Shown: positions 1 through 9,097 of the stretch, piece by piece | How positions within the stretch are numbered: the stretch's first letter is position 1 | Layout: every line of letters begins with the position of its first letter | NCBI GenBank assembly: GCA_910583555.1 | Contig: CAJTXO010000003.1 | Span: 62,001-126,000, forward strand | Origin: an uncultured Eubacterium sp. | GTDB lineage: Bacteria; Bacillota; Clostridia; Lachnospirales; Lachnospiraceae | Direction: 5' to 3' | DNA length: 64,000 nucleotides | Made by a program: the position numbers and the translations under genes | Notes under the pieces: model-generated | Told to the model about the DNA's origin: nothing | Database searches by the model: none | What the model saw: only the letters and a program-made list of their open reading frames with translations

Positions 1-1
1 G

Positions 2-1087
2 CGCCCGCTGCTGAATTTCCTGTTTTCATCCGGTACGTCAAAACTAAAGATCGCGTTTCTCTATGAAAAGACGCCGGGGACGTCCGCCTGGACCTATGCC
101 CATGAACTGGGACGGTTTCATTTAGAAGAGACATTTCCCGATGAGGTGAATACGGTCTGCTATGAAAATACGACGACGGAAAATGTGGACGCTTTTCTGG
201 AAGATGCCGTGGCGAACGAATGCAATCTCATCTTTACGACGACGCCGTCTATGGCCCAGGCTAGCGTGAAAGCGGCGATCGCGAACCCGGATGTGCGCAT
301 CCTGAACTGCTCGCTCAACACGTCGCACCGCTACATCCGCACGTACTATTCGAGGATGCACGAGGCCAAATTCCTGATGGGGGCGATCGCCGGCGCGATG
401 GCGGAAAATAACCGCCTCACGTATATTGCGGACTATCCGATCTACGGTTCGATCGCCAACATAAACGCGTTCGCGCTGGGGGCACAGATGGTGAACCCGC
501 GGGCAGAAGTATATCTGGAATGGTCCACGATGAAAGAAGTTGATATTGAGGAAAAAATAAGGGAGACAAATTCGTCCTGCGTATCGGGCAGGGATATGAT
601 GATCCCGGAAGAGGCCTCCCGGTTTTTCGGGATCTACCGCATGGAGGACGGCCACCTGCGGAATCTCGCGATGCCTCTCTGGCACTGGGGGAAATTTTAC
701 GAGCAGTTGATCCGCACGATCATGAACGGAACGTGGAAATATGACGACGATTCGTCGAATATGAAAGCCATCAATTACTGGTGGGGCATGTCGGCGGGGG
801 TGATCGACGTCGTCTGTTCCCATTATCTTCCGACAGGGACGAAGCGTCTGGTCGAACTGCTGCGCTCAACGATCATGTCTGAGGAATTCAATCCATTTTC
901 CGGTATCTTACTTTCCCAGACCGGCATCGTCCAGGATGATCCGAACCGCAGCCTTCTGCCGGAAGAGATCATGACGATGGACTGGCTGTCCGAAAACGTG
1001 ATCGGCTCCATTCCGGAAAAAGAAGAATTGAAGGAACAGGCGGAGCCGGTCATCCAGCAGCAGGGCATAAAGAAAAAGGAAGGTTGA
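2..1087 (+). CDS. BMP-family substrate-binding protein, 5' truncated by window edge
   Basis: The frame is open from base 2, so the start lies upstream; 361 residues are visible. The segment from IAFLYEKTPGTSAW through MAQASVKAAIANPDVRIL and FLMGAIAGAMAE resembles the basic membrane protein / PnrA-like family, which binds nucleosides or related small ligands outside the membrane and feeds an ABC transporter. No transporter subunits lie downstream and the N-terminus is missing, so lipoprotein status cannot be judged. The C-terminus is hydrophilic and Lys-rich. The stop is followed closely by the phosphoesterase gene, whose ribosome binding site lies in this gene's last codons, so the two are probably co-transcribed. 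Ligand unknown. Confidence 0.7.
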   Translation, partial: RPLLNFLFSSGTSKLKIAFLYEKTPGTSAWTYAHELGRFHLEETFPDEVNTVCYENTTTENVDAFLEDAVANECNLIFTTTPSMAQASVKAAIANPDVRILNCSLNTSHRYIRTYYSRMHEAKFLMGAIAGAMAENNRLTYIADYPIYGSIANINAFALGAQMVNPRAEVYLEWSTMKEVDIEEKIRETNSSCVSGRDMMIPEEASRFFGIYRMEDGHLRNLAMPLWHWGKFYEQLIRTIMNGTWKYDDDSSNMKAINYWWGMSAGVIDVVCSHYLPTGTKRLVELLRSTIMSEEFNPFSGILLSQTGIVQDDPNRSLLPEEIMTMDWLSENVIGSIPEKEELKEQAEPVIQQQGIKKKEG

Positions 1088-1095
1088 TACGGCAC

Positions 1096-1716
1096 ATGAA
1101 GATATTGGCGATTGCGGATAAGGAGTCCGAATACCTGTGGGACTATTTCGAAAAAAGCAAACTGGAAGGGATCGACCTCATCATTTCCTGCGGTGACTTA
1201 GATCCGCGCTACCTCTCGTTTCTGGCTACGTTCACGGCGGCGCCCGTGCTGTACGTGCACGGCAACCACGATGAGAAATACGAACAGATCCCGCCGGATG
1301 GCTGCGTCTGTATCGAGGACCAGATCTATGTGCATAACGGCGTTCGCATTTTGGGTCTGGGCGGATCGATGCGCTATAAGCCGGGAACACATCAGTACAC
1401 GGAACGGCAGATGCGGCGGCGGTTTTCCCGGCTGCGGTTCCAGCTGTTTTGCAGGCGGGGCATCGATATCCTCGTGACGCACGCGCCCGCGTTTGAACTG
1501 AACGACGGGCGGGATCTGCCGCATCAGGGGTTCCGGGTGTTCCGGACACTGATGGAGAAATACCGCCCGAAATTTTTCCTGCACGGGCATGTCCATATGT
1601 CATATGGAAGAAATCATAAACGGTATGACAAATATGAGGATACAAACGTGATCAACGCGTACGAGCGATGCGTGTTTGAATTTGAGGACGACAATCCGCA
1701 GGAGCATTTATCGTGA
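1096..1716 (+). CDS. Calcineurin-like metallophosphoesterase
   Basis: A 206-residue single-domain phosphoesterase. Metal-binding motifs appear in family order: GDLD near residue 33, GNHD near 56, a THAP motif and C-terminal HGHVH. The first motif, normally D-x-H, reads as ADKE, so one metal ligand seems replaced. The ATG at 1096 is preferred over a TTG at 1084 because AAGGAAGG at 1076-1083 is correctly spaced only for the ATG. It follows the BMP-family gene by 8 bases. It probably hydrolyses a phosphoester or phosphodiester in the cytoplasm; the substrate cannot be read from sequence. Confidence 0.8.
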   Translation: MKILAIADKESEYLWDYFEKSKLEGIDLIISCGDLDPRYLSFLATFTAAPVLYVHGNHDEKYEQIPPDGCVCIEDQIYVHNGVRILGLGGSMRYKPGTHQYTERQMRRRFSRLRFQLFCRRGIDILVTHAPAFELNDGRDLPHQGFRVFRTLMEKYRPKFFLHGHVHMSYGRNHKRYDKYEDTNVINAYERCVFEFEDDNPQEHLS

Positions 1717-1811
1717 GAATGACTTTTGTCCCGGGGCGGCTTTTACTCGGTATAAGGGATATGGTAATAAGGAAAAGTAGAATCGTTTTAGAAGAGAATT
1801 GAGTTTCGTGT

Positions 1812-2858
1812 ATGAAAAATAAAACAGGAATGAAATTGGGCTGGGTGTACTGCTATATTCACTTTGCGGTAGAGGTTGTGTGTTTTTATTACCTGTACCG
1901 GTTGTTTTCTGTACAGCCGTTTTGGGGACTGGCGGCCTTTACATATGATGTGCTGGCTTTTATGCCGCAGTCGATGATCGGTATGTTCGTGCAGAAGCAT
2001 CCACGCGCTCACGCAGGAATGTCGGGAGGGATCCTCCTCGCGGCGTCCCTGCTGATGGCAGAGCTGCCATTTGCGGCGTTTTACTGGATCGGATTGATCC
2101 TGCTCGCCCTGGGAAATGCGGCTGTTCATATATGGGGAGCATTTGCCACCATGACGACTTCCGGGGGGAAATTGGCGCCGAGCGCGGTTTTTGTCGCGGG
2201 GGGATCGTTTGGTGTCGTGACGGGGATGATGATGGCGGGAGGCGGCATGAACGTTCTGTTACCGTTGTTTTTGTTATTTGCAGCTATTGTTCTTATGATG
2301 GGAACGGATCATATGTGGCGGGATAGAGACGGGAGAGAGGAACTTTGTTCGGAGTTTGCACTGGCGGCGGATCGCCCGTTTGCGCGCATTCTGTTTTTGG
2401 GATTTGTCGTCGTGATGATCCGTTCCTATATGGCATACGGCATTCCTACGGCATGGAATAAAACGGCTGCGCAGACAACCGCTTTGTTTTTTGCTATGGG
2501 CATCGGGAAGGGACTCGGCGGGGTGCTGGCGGACCGCTTCGGGGCGAAACGGGTTGCCCTGTTCAGTTCCCTGCTGGCGTTTCCGTTTTTGGCTGCCGGG
2601 AACCGTCTGATGTATGTGTCGCTGTTCGGGATTTTGCTATTTTCGATGACAATGCCGATTACACTCGGCTTGATCGCCTCGGTATTGAACCGCGCGCCGG
2701 GGCTGGCTTTTGGTGTTACCACGATCGGACTGCTGTTTGGCTGCCTGCCGGTATTCTTTTTCCGGATACAGGATTTTTATGCAAATATCGGGGTGCTCGG
2801 AATGCTGACGATCGTGGCGGCAGCAGCGCTGCGCGATACGCTGAAAGGAGGAACGTGA
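1812..2858 (+). CDS. MFS-like multi-pass membrane protein
   Basis: 348 residues, almost entirely hydrophobic, with about ten predicted membrane segments. GKGLGGVLADRFGAKR is typical of the loop between helices 2-3 or 8-9 of major facilitator transporters. It is shorter than a standard 12-helix MFS protein. Two further small membrane-protein genes follow, the first after 3 bases and the second overlapping it, so the three probably form one operon. No substrate can be inferred. Confidence 0.65.
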   Translation: MKNKTGMKLGWVYCYIHFAVEVVCFYYLYRLFSVQPFWGLAAFTYDVLAFMPQSMIGMFVQKHPRAHAGMSGGILLAASLLMAELPFAAFYWIGLILLALGNAAVHIWGAFATMTTSGGKLAPSAVFVAGGSFGVVTGMMMAGGGMNVLLPLFLLFAAIVLMMGTDHMWRDRDGREELCSEFALAADRPFARILFLGFVVVMIRSYMAYGIPTAWNKTAAQTTALFFAMGIGKGLGGVLADRFGAKRVALFSSLLAFPFLAAGNRLMYVSLFGILLFSMTMPITLGLIASVLNRAPGLAFGVTTIGLLFGCLPVFFFRIQDFYANIGVLGMLTIVAAAALRDTLKGGT

Positions 2859-2861
2859 CAG

Positions 2862-3050
2862 ATGAAAAAGAGGATATTATATGATGCGGGCTTTGGGGTG
2901 GTCGGTCTTTCTGTCCTTGTGGGGATGGGGTTTTTCGTTCTGATCCCGCTTATCATTGTGATCATTGTACTGGTGATAAAGACCGTGAAAAAGATCAAAC
3001 AGTACCGTCAGGAGGAGCAGGAATTAGCTGAAAAGGTGGATGAAAAATGA
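2862..3050 (+). CDS. Small single-span membrane protein
   Basis: 62 residues: a short basic N-terminus (MKKR), a long hydrophobic stretch at about residues 12-41 and a charged Lys/Glu-rich tail that may form a short cytoplasmic helix. It starts 3 bases after the MFS-like gene and overlaps the next gene by 4 bases (ATGA), which suggests coupled translation and a shared role with its membrane-protein neighbours. No family recognised. Confidence 0.55.
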   Translation: MKKRILYDAGFGVVGLSVLVGMGFFVLIPLIIVIIVLVIKTVKKIKQYRQEEQELAEKVDEK

Positions 3051-3466
3051 TAAAATTATTGTTTGCGGCGACGCTTATTTTTGCCTTTTATTTACTGGTG
3101 ACATGTCTCGTCGAGGGCGCTGTGGCAGGGTTGGTGTTCCGGAAATTCCGGTTTGTGAAATACAGTATTGCCTGTAATGTTATAACAAATCCGCTGTTAA
3201 ATCTGTGGCTGTATCTGATCGCGTTTGTCAGGGAGTTTGGCTTGCTGGAATTGTTTGAGACAGACTGGCATGTGCTGTTTTTGTGCGGGGAAGTTTTGGT
3301 GGTTTTTGTCGAGGCGTGGATTTATCATTATATTTTGCAGAGGAAAATGGCGTTATGTTTTTTGGTCTCGTTTTTGGCCAATTTGTGTTCCGCCGCGGTT
3401 GGACTGGTTTTTATGTGGTTTGAGGAACAATGGGTTTCTTCGCTGGTGGAATTTGTTTTGGCGTGA
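3047..3466 (+). CDS. Multi-pass membrane protein of unknown function
   Basis: 139 residues with about four hydrophobic segments separated by very short loops. Aromatic residues are frequent. It overlaps the preceding small membrane protein by ATGA, so it is the third gene of the 1812-3466 operon. No enzyme motif is visible and I do not recognise the family. The gene is followed almost immediately by the promoter of the next transcription unit. Confidence 0.6.
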   Translation: MIKLLFAATLIFAFYLLVTCLVEGAVAGLVFRKFRFVKYSIACNVITNPLLNLWLYLIAFVREFGLLELFETDWHVLFLCGEVLVVFVEAWIYHYILQRKMALCFLVSFLANLCSAAVGLVFMWFEEQWVSSLVEFVLA

Positions 3467-3476
3467 GAAATAGTTG

Positions 3477-3505
3477 TTGACTATTATTTTATACTGAATT
3501 ATAAT
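3477..3505 (+). promoter_or_regulatory. Sigma-A promoter for the DUF234-type ATPase gene
   Basis: TTGACT at 3477-3482, a 17-base AT-rich spacer, and TATAAT at 3500-3505. It lies about 60 bases upstream of the ATG at 3565. Confidence 0.75.
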
Positions 3506-3564
3506 TTAGTAAATCGTGTTTGAGTAAAACAGAACCGCTTAATTTTTATTTGGGAGGTACGCCA

Positions 3565-4956
3565 ATGTTCATCGGGAGAGAAAGGGAACTGAACACATTA
3601 AACAGGCTCTATCATTCGGATAAGTTTGAATTTGCCGTTATTTACGGACGGCGCCGTGTCGGTAAAACGGCCCTGATCAGTGAGTTTACGAAAGATAAAG
3701 ATACTATTTTCTTTACTGGCGTGGAAACTAACGCAAAACAAAATCTGGATAACTTTTCGAGATGCATCATGGAGAGACATACGGAGATTGCGCTCAATAC
3801 TTTTTTTGCGGATTTTCAGGCTGCGCTTCAGCATGTGTTTGAACTGGCGAAAAATAAAAGGATCGTGCTTGTCATGGATGAATACCCCTATGTCGCCCGT
3901 GCATCAAAAAGTCTTGCTTCTACGCTTCAGCTTCTGATCGATAAGAATAAGGATCACTCAAAGCTGTTTTTGATTTTATGCGGTTCTTCTATGTCATATA
4001 TGGAGGATCAGGTATTGGCGTATAAAGCGCCGCTGTACGGAAGGAGGACGGCGCAGTTTAAGATTCAGCCGTTTGACTTTTTTGAGACCTGTTCCTGTTT
4101 TACAAATCTGTCGGATATTGACAAGGCTTTGGCTTACGGCGTTGTCGGCGGAACTCCTCAATACCTGCTTCAGCTTGATGACCGCCTTTCGATGGAAGAA
4201 AATATCAAAAACACTCACCTCAATCCTTCCTCGTCGATTTTTGAGGAGCCTGTCAACTTATTGAAACAGGAAGTGCGGGAGCCGATGATCTACAATGCGG
4301 TCATTACCGCGATCGCCACCGGTGCTTCGAGGCTGCATGAAATCTCCAATAAGATTGATGAGGACACGAGTGTTTGTGCAACTTATATAAAAAATCTAAT
4401 TGCGCTCGGTATCATAAAAAAAGAGCTGCCCTACGGGGAAAAATCAAGCCGCAAGACGATATATTCCATCGAAGATAATATGTTTCGCTTTTGGTACCGT
4501 TTTGTGCCGGAGAATACTTCCATTATTTCCCGTGGCGCGGCAGAACTCGCGTATAGGCGTATTGCTCCGGAACTTTCGTCCTATATGGGCGGTGTGTTTG
4601 AGGAGATCTGCAGGCAATATTTGTGGAAACTGCTCCTTGAGGGCGTATGCGCTGTAAATTTCAGTGACATTGGCCGCTGGTGGGGGACGAATCCCAGGAC
4701 AAAGTCTCAGGAAGAGATCGATATTATGGGAACGGATCATAAGGACGCCGCTTTGTTCGGGGAGTGTAAGTGGACAAATGAGAAGGTAGACCTTGGCGTG
4801 CTTGAAAAACTGGTGGGACGCAGTACTCTGTTTCACTATCAGAAAACACATTTTTATCTTTTTGCGAAAACGGGTTTTACCGAAGGGTGCATGGATAGAG
4901 CGGCGGAGATGGGGAATGTGACGCTTGTAGCGTATGAGGAAATGCTGGAACGGTGA
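3565..4956 (+). CDS. AAA-type ATPase with C-terminal DUF234 nuclease-like domain
   Basis: 463 residues. Walker A GRRRVGKTAL lies at about residues 28-37 and Walker B IVLVMDEYPY at about 110-120, followed by a winged-helix region and a C-terminal segment containing FGECKW, which resembles the DUF234 restriction-endonuclease-like fold. Proteins of this type are common in archaea and gut anaerobes, often in mobile or defence contexts; their role is unproven. The ATG at 3565 is chosen because GGGAGG at 3552-3557 precedes it at 7 bases. The gene has its own promoter and sits at the edge of an AT-rich accessory stretch. Confidence 0.8.
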   Translation: MFIGRERELNTLNRLYHSDKFEFAVIYGRRRVGKTALISEFTKDKDTIFFTGVETNAKQNLDNFSRCIMERHTEIALNTFFADFQAALQHVFELAKNKRIVLVMDEYPYVARASKSLASTLQLLIDKNKDHSKLFLILCGSSMSYMEDQVLAYKAPLYGRRTAQFKIQPFDFFETCSCFTNLSDIDKALAYGVVGGTPQYLLQLDDRLSMEENIKNTHLNPSSSIFEEPVNLLKQEVREPMIYNAVITAIATGASRLHEISNKIDEDTSVCATYIKNLIALGIIKKELPYGEKSSRKTIYSIEDNMFRFWYRFVPENTSIISRGAAELAYRRIAPELSSYMGGVFEEICRQYLWKLLLEGVCAVNFSDIGRWWGTNPRTKSQEEIDIMGTDHKDAALFGECKWTNEKVDLGVLEKLVGRSTLFHYQKTHFYLFAKTGFTEGCMDRAAEMGNVTLVAYEEMLER

Positions 4957-5019
4957 ATGAAAATTTGTGAATAGTTATGGCAAAAGAATAATGGTAAAAG
5001 AGCATAGAGGTGAGGGAAT

Positions 5020-5301
5020 ATGGACAATAACATGGTTCTTGATAAAATGGAAGACATTTTCATAGATGTTGGATTTATTCCTGTGATGCTCAATGGTGTT
5101 AAGTTTTTTAAATTTGAAGAGTGTTATTGTAAAATAACTTTTATAAGCGATTGGTCAGCATTTGTAATAGAAAGCGCTGATAACATCCGCGACGCGGAGA
5201 AGGGGGTTCTGGAGGATGGAGATCTGTATTACACGGATGTTTCTGAAAAAGAATTATTAGTTCAGTTCAGATCGGATTTAATCCAATATTATATGAGTTG
5301 A
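5020..5301 (+). CDS. Small acidic hypothetical protein
   Basis: 93 residues, acidic, rich in aromatics, with no signal peptide or membrane segment; cytoplasmic. GAGGTGAGGG precedes the start. It lies 63 bases after the ATPase gene in the same orientation. Size and acidity are like many immunity or antitoxin-type proteins, but no family is recognised and no toxin partner is obvious, so this stays a guess. Confidence 0.5.
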   Translation: MDNNMVLDKMEDIFIDVGFIPVMLNGVKFFKFEECYCKITFISDWSAFVIESADNIRDAEKGVLEDGDLYYTDVSEKELLVQFRSDLIQYYMS

Positions 5302-5687
5302 CACGATGAAAAATGTAAGTGTTTATTAGTGGTATATATAGGAGATTTTTTGTATGTTTATGCTAGAACCTGATGGTTTTTATTTTAATAGATATAGTTG
5401 TTCGCTTTGAGAAAACATAAAAATAAATTGTGTTATTGTGTTGATCAGACAATATAATACAATTTTTTTTATGAATTATAGTTGGTGTAAAAATAAATAA
5501 TAAGCGCATTAAAATTGACAAACATATAGATTTAAGAACTTTGTGTTTATACCTATAGTTACGTATGTTTTGCGGGATAAAATATGAACCGAAAATATTT
5601 AAAAAAGTGTTGACAATAAGAGATTAAATACATATAATTAGACCCATGTTGCATTAAATAAAATTAAGAAAGCAGGAGTGATGAAAA
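5302..5687. other. AT-rich gene-free stretch of about 390 bases
   Basis: Very AT-rich with many short A and T runs and stops in all frames. I see no RNA gene in it. Its only clear signal is the consensus promoter near its right end (5610-5638), which serves the broken gene that follows. Confidence 0.6.
5610..5638 (+). promoter_or_regulatory. Consensus sigma-A promoter
   Basis: TTGACA at 5610-5615, 17-base spacer, TATAAT at 5633-5638. Both hexamers are perfect. It is about 50 bases upstream of the ATG at 5688, so a strong promoter still drives a gene that has lost its frame. Confidence 0.8.
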
Positions 5688-6546
5688 ATGAAAAAAGCAT
5701 TGTTTCATAGTAAAAGGGTAGTAGCTAGAATGCTTTCGATATAATAAAAAAGATTACCTTCTTTTAACAGGAGATTATTATAAACCATCAAAGGAGGATC
5801 GCAAGCATCTTTCTTCCAAATGGCAAAATGCATATTTTGCTACCAAAATTAAATGTATCAAGGTTAATACGGATCTTAAAGACAAGGAAATAAAAGTCAC
5901 TGAAAAAGGGCAGATCAAAGGTTTAAAGTATTCGAACAAAAGTAGAAAAGCTTTTGGAAAATATGATGTCAATCGGGTTGATGTCGGACTGAATGAAGCT
6001 TGTGATAAACTGGTGATATGGAAGCGAAGGGAATTTGACAATCATGTAGAAATAAGCACGTTCAAATTTACAGATGCAATGAAAAAATGTATCACAAGAG
6101 ATGATAAAAACATTACTTCTTTCGCAAAAACTACAGTAATAAAGAAAAGTGCGGGGCTGTCTTCTTATGTGATGTACAAGGGAACGAACAATATGGTTCT
6201 GGGAGAATCTGTACAATCCATTGATATTGGAAATGATAATTATATCTATATTAGTTCAGGAAGGGAACCTGGTTGCAAGCTTTATATCGGGAAGTGCCCT
6301 GTGCAGTGTAGCAGTAAACAAAATCCTTTTCTTAAAAGATATCAGCCGAAATTTCCGTCTGATTTTCCAATAGCAGCGAGTAAGGAGTTGGAAGGGGTGC
6401 ATAGCGATGGAAAACGATTGGTCGCTCGTGTAAGCAGGGCTGATGCTAAATATGTATATATTAAGGTGCGGAATAAGAAGAATAAAAAGGTTGAAAAGAA
6501 AAAGGTTTTAGCTAAGAAAAAAGTGATATGCAGTGTGAAGAAGTAA
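5688..6546 (+). pseudogene. Broken gene for a basic-tailed, probably secreted protein
   Basis: An ATG at 5688 with a good ribosome binding site (AGGAG about 10 bases upstream) opens a frame of only 18 codons, MKKALFHSKRVVARML and two more, before TAA at 5742. A second frame, shifted by one, is open from 5725 to 6546 with no ATG at its head. It encodes about 270 residues of coherent protein ending in a Lys/Arg-rich tail. The simplest reading is a deletion or frameshift that removed the hydrophobic part of a signal peptide. The basic tail resembles those of the other exported proteins in this window. Function unknown. Confidence 0.65.
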
Positions 6547-6557
6547 AGGAGGCGGTC

Positions 6558-7826
6558 ATGAAAAAACATATTATCGTCGTTCTTATATTTTGTTTCATGT
6601 GTTTTGGAGGAACTGTTCGGGAGGTGTCCGCTGCCAACAGCGGCACCTGCGGTCCTTCCGCGACATGGGAACTGGACGGTGGAGTTCTGACGATCTCCGG
6701 AAGCGGGGCGGTGACGGAGCGTCCCTGGCACTACAAATATACGCAGATCTGGGAAGTTGAGATCGGTGATGAAATTACAGAAATCCCAGATTCTGCCTTT
6801 GAGGGGGCGTTGATGGATCGGATTTCCATCGGAAGTAAGCTGGAAAAGATAGGAAGTCAGGCTTTTGAGGCAACCTATCTGACGGAGATTACAATTCCGG
6901 AATCGGTAAAAGAAATCGGGGAAGAGGCGTTTCTATATTGTGGTTTGTTACAAAAAGTCACTCTGCCAAAAGAAGTAAAGCGTATTTGTGAGGGGACATT
7001 TAGTTCCTGCACAAAATTGACAGATATCAATCTGGAACATATTTGCCAAATAGATAAAAACGCGTTCTACGATTGTGATCGTTTGGAGAGAGTCTCTTTT
7101 GGATCAAGTCTGGAACGTATTTCACCGAAGGCATTCGATGAATGCGATCGTTTGAAGGAAGTGACGTTTATGGGTGGAAAGCCGAACGTTCATGAAAAGG
7201 CATTCGCCTGGGCGCTGGCGCTCAGAAAGATTGTCAATCATTCGGAGTCGAACATTCCTGTGCCGCCATGTGATGAGATCATATGGAAGCAGGATAAGAA
7301 GAAGGTGAAAAAAGTATCACCCGGAAAAACGGCGAAAGGAATTGGGAAAAAATATAAGTTATCGTATACTGGCGTGGATAAAAAGCTTTTTGGAACGCTG
7401 CCGAAAAGTTACCGATTCTATGAAAAGACCAGTCTTCCTGTCAGTGTAAAAACAAAGGGCAGGATCCAATATTATTGGTTATATGATAAATGGAGATGGA
7501 CAGACGGACTTATGGGGTTGTGCGGCGATCTAAAGCTGACACCCTGCTGGATGAAGTACCAGTTTATAAAGAAATCCGATACAAAAACGGTGTTGCGGGT
7601 GAATCTTGGCGCACAGTCACTGACAAGCATGCACTTGGATCTCCGGTATTCGGAACATAAGGATATGAAAAAGTCGAAGAGGGCGTACTGCAGGGATCTG
7701 GATGGGGATATCGTGTTGAAAAAATTGAAGAAGGGAAAAACATATTATATCCAGTTTCGGGCGGAGGATTTTGATATTGATATTCACACGAAATGGAGTG
7801 GGAAGATCGTGTATAAGAATAGATGA
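6558..7826 (+). CDS. BspA-like leucine-rich repeat secreted protein
   Basis: 422 residues. A signal peptide (MKKHIIVVLIFCFMCFGG, cleavage probably after VSA) is followed by a GTCG-SATWELDGGVLTISG-type entry segment and BspA/LRR_5 repeats at about residues 60-235, such as IPDSAFEGALMDRISIG and ITIPESVKEIGEEAF. A basic C-terminal domain ends in KIVYKNR. BspA-like proteins are surface or secreted binding proteins of gut and oral bacteria. No LPxTG signal is present. The ATG at 6558 is preferred because AAAGGAGG lies 5 bases upstream. Its ribosome binding site overlaps the end of the preceding broken gene, so the two were probably one operon. Confidence 0.85.
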   Translation: MKKHIIVVLIFCFMCFGGTVREVSAANSGTCGPSATWELDGGVLTISGSGAVTERPWHYKYTQIWEVEIGDEITEIPDSAFEGALMDRISIGSKLEKIGSQAFEATYLTEITIPESVKEIGEEAFLYCGLLQKVTLPKEVKRICEGTFSSCTKLTDINLEHICQIDKNAFYDCDRLERVSFGSSLERISPKAFDECDRLKEVTFMGGKPNVHEKAFAWALALRKIVNHSESNIPVPPCDEIIWKQDKKKVKKVSPGKTAKGIGKKYKLSYTGVDKKLFGTLPKSYRFYEKTSLPVSVKTKGRIQYYWLYDKWRWTDGLMGLCGDLKLTPCWMKYQFIKKSDTKTVLRVNLGAQSLTSMHLDLRYSEHKDMKKSKRAYCRDLDGDIVLKKLKKGKTYYIQFRAEDFDIDIHTKWSGKIVYKNR

Positions 7827-7893
7827 GACTTACAGAATCTTCTGAAAAATCATACATGTTTATTTTTCACTGCTGAAATTTGTTTATTTTCGG

Positions 7894-7920
7894 TTGACAA
7901 AGGCATAAAGGTGGTATAAT
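7894..7920 (+). promoter_or_regulatory. Promoter of a probable small RNA
   Basis: TTGACA at 7894-7899 and TATAAT at 7915-7920, both perfect, separated by a shortish 15-base spacer, with TGG before the -10. No protein start with a ribosome binding site follows for more than 370 bases, but a terminator-like hairpin does. Confidence 0.65.
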
Positions 7921-7926
7921 GTAATA

Positions 7927-8120
7927 ATAGAAGGAGACTTCTTGTGGAGCACACACATAAAAATGATGCTTTGGTATGCCTGTGAATCATGATCCGCGGT
8001 GGGATGCGGTGACTGTGGAGGCTTTGAAAAAGGTGGCAACTTACCATAACCCATCTTAGCTCAGGTGAAAGAAAGTTGTAATGGAAGAAATTTATAGCCT
8101 TGCATTTATGCAGGGCTTTT
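7927..8120 (+). ncRNA. Candidate structured small RNA, about 190 nt, family not identified
   Basis: The span from about 7 bases after the TATAAT to the T run at 8120 has no coding frame but several local helices: GAAG-GAGA-CTTC near the 5' end, ATGAT...ATCAT enclosing GG-TATG-CC, CCGC...GCGG, and GGTGG-CAAC-TTACC. It ends in an intrinsic-terminator hairpin. Length and isolation recall 6S RNA, but I could not fold the long closing stem or the central bubble, so I do not name it. No T-box, SRP, tmRNA or RNase P core motif is visible. The rest of the 7827-8294 gap holds only the leader of the HAD gene. Confidence 0.5.
8097..8120 (+). terminator. Intrinsic terminator of the candidate small RNA
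   Basis: An 8-bp stem, GCCTTGCA (8097-8104) with TGCAGGGC (8109-8116), one G-T pair, 4-base loop, followed by TTTT. Confidence 0.65.
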
Positions 8121-8294
8121 GTGATAGGTGCGGGGGGAGAAAAATGGGTCTAATATACGATGCAGCTGGTAAATTCTTGATGTTGGAGCAATATAATCCA
8201 AACTATGAAAACAGGTTAGCCACACCGGTTGCAAATCCCGCCAAAATGTGATAAAGTATAACTCGTTTATATAAAAGGAAAGGATTTTACGCGT

Positions 8295-9080
8295 ATGGAA
8301 AGTCAGATTCTGTTTTTTGACATCGACGGTACGCTGATCGATGAGGAAAAGGATGTGGTTCCGGAGAGCGCGAAGCGGGCGCTCATGCAGGCGAAAGAAA
8401 ATGGACATATCCTCTTTATCTGCTCGGGCCGGTGTCAGGCGATCATACCGGAAGAGGTGTTGCAACTCGGTTTTGACGGCATGATCGGCGGCTGCGGGAC
8501 GTATATCGAATACAGGGGACGCGAACTGTTCCACCACCGGCTGGCGCCGGAATTACAGAAAGAGATGATCCAGGACCTGTTATCGTGCCATATCGACGGC
8601 GTGCTGGAAGGAAAAGACTGCTCAGCGTTCCGCCGTGATTACTGGATGCCGGTAGTGAAAAATATCTTTACTGAAAACGGCAGTTTTACGGCGAAGACCC
8701 AGTGCTTCTGGGACGAGGAATTTTCGTTTGACAAAATGGCGCTTTGGTTTGATGAGAGTTCGGATATGGCGGGATTTCGGGAAAAATATGGCGGGCGGTT
8801 TGAATTTATCGAGCGGGATCCGACTTTTTACGAGGTGGTTCCGGCAGGGATTTCGAAAGCGAGCGGGATGCGTTTTGTCTGTGAGTATCTGGACATCGAC
8901 CAGACGCGGACGGTGGCGTTCGGGGACAGCGCGAACGATATATCCATGCTGCGCTGCGCACATACGTCGGTAGCCATGGGCGGCGGGAATCCGGTACTGT
9001 TCGATCTGGTGGACTATGTTACGAGCCCAGTCATGGAAGATGGGATTGATAAAGCATTGAGATACTTGAAACTGATATGA
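8295..9080 (+). CDS. Cof-type HAD-superfamily phosphatase
   Basis: 261 residues. HAD motif I FFDIDGTL (nucleophile Asp9) is at the N-terminus and motif IV GDSANDISML near residue 208; a large cap domain between them marks the Cof/type IIB subgroup. Such enzymes dephosphorylate sugar phosphates, flavin or PLP intermediates in the cytoplasm with broad specificity. The start follows AAAGGAAAGG by about 10 bases. It is followed by an unrelated secreted protein after 17 bases. Confidence 0.85.
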   Translation: MESQILFFDIDGTLIDEEKDVVPESAKRALMQAKENGHILFICSGRCQAIIPEEVLQLGFDGMIGGCGTYIEYRGRELFHHRLAPELQKEMIQDLLSCHIDGVLEGKDCSAFRRDYWMPVVKNIFTENGSFTAKTQCFWDEEFSFDKMALWFDESSDMAGFREKYGGRFEFIERDPTFYEVVPAGISKASGMRFVCEYLDIDQTRTVAFGDSANDISMLRCAHTSVAMGGGNPVLFDLVDYVTSPVMEDGIDKALRYLKLI

Positions 9081-9097
9081 TATAAAGGAAGGGTTAT

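Noticed and set aside
5640..5670. Third copy of the recombination-like site near 5650 (TGTTGCAT with an A/T-rich flank)
   Set aside because: Only one arm is present, no ATGCAAC partner at the right spacing and no matching core.
7927..8120. T-box or metabolite riboswitch for the HAD gene
   Set aside because: No T-box or known riboswitch core motif is visible, and the terminator lies about 175 bases before the gene with separate sequence in between.
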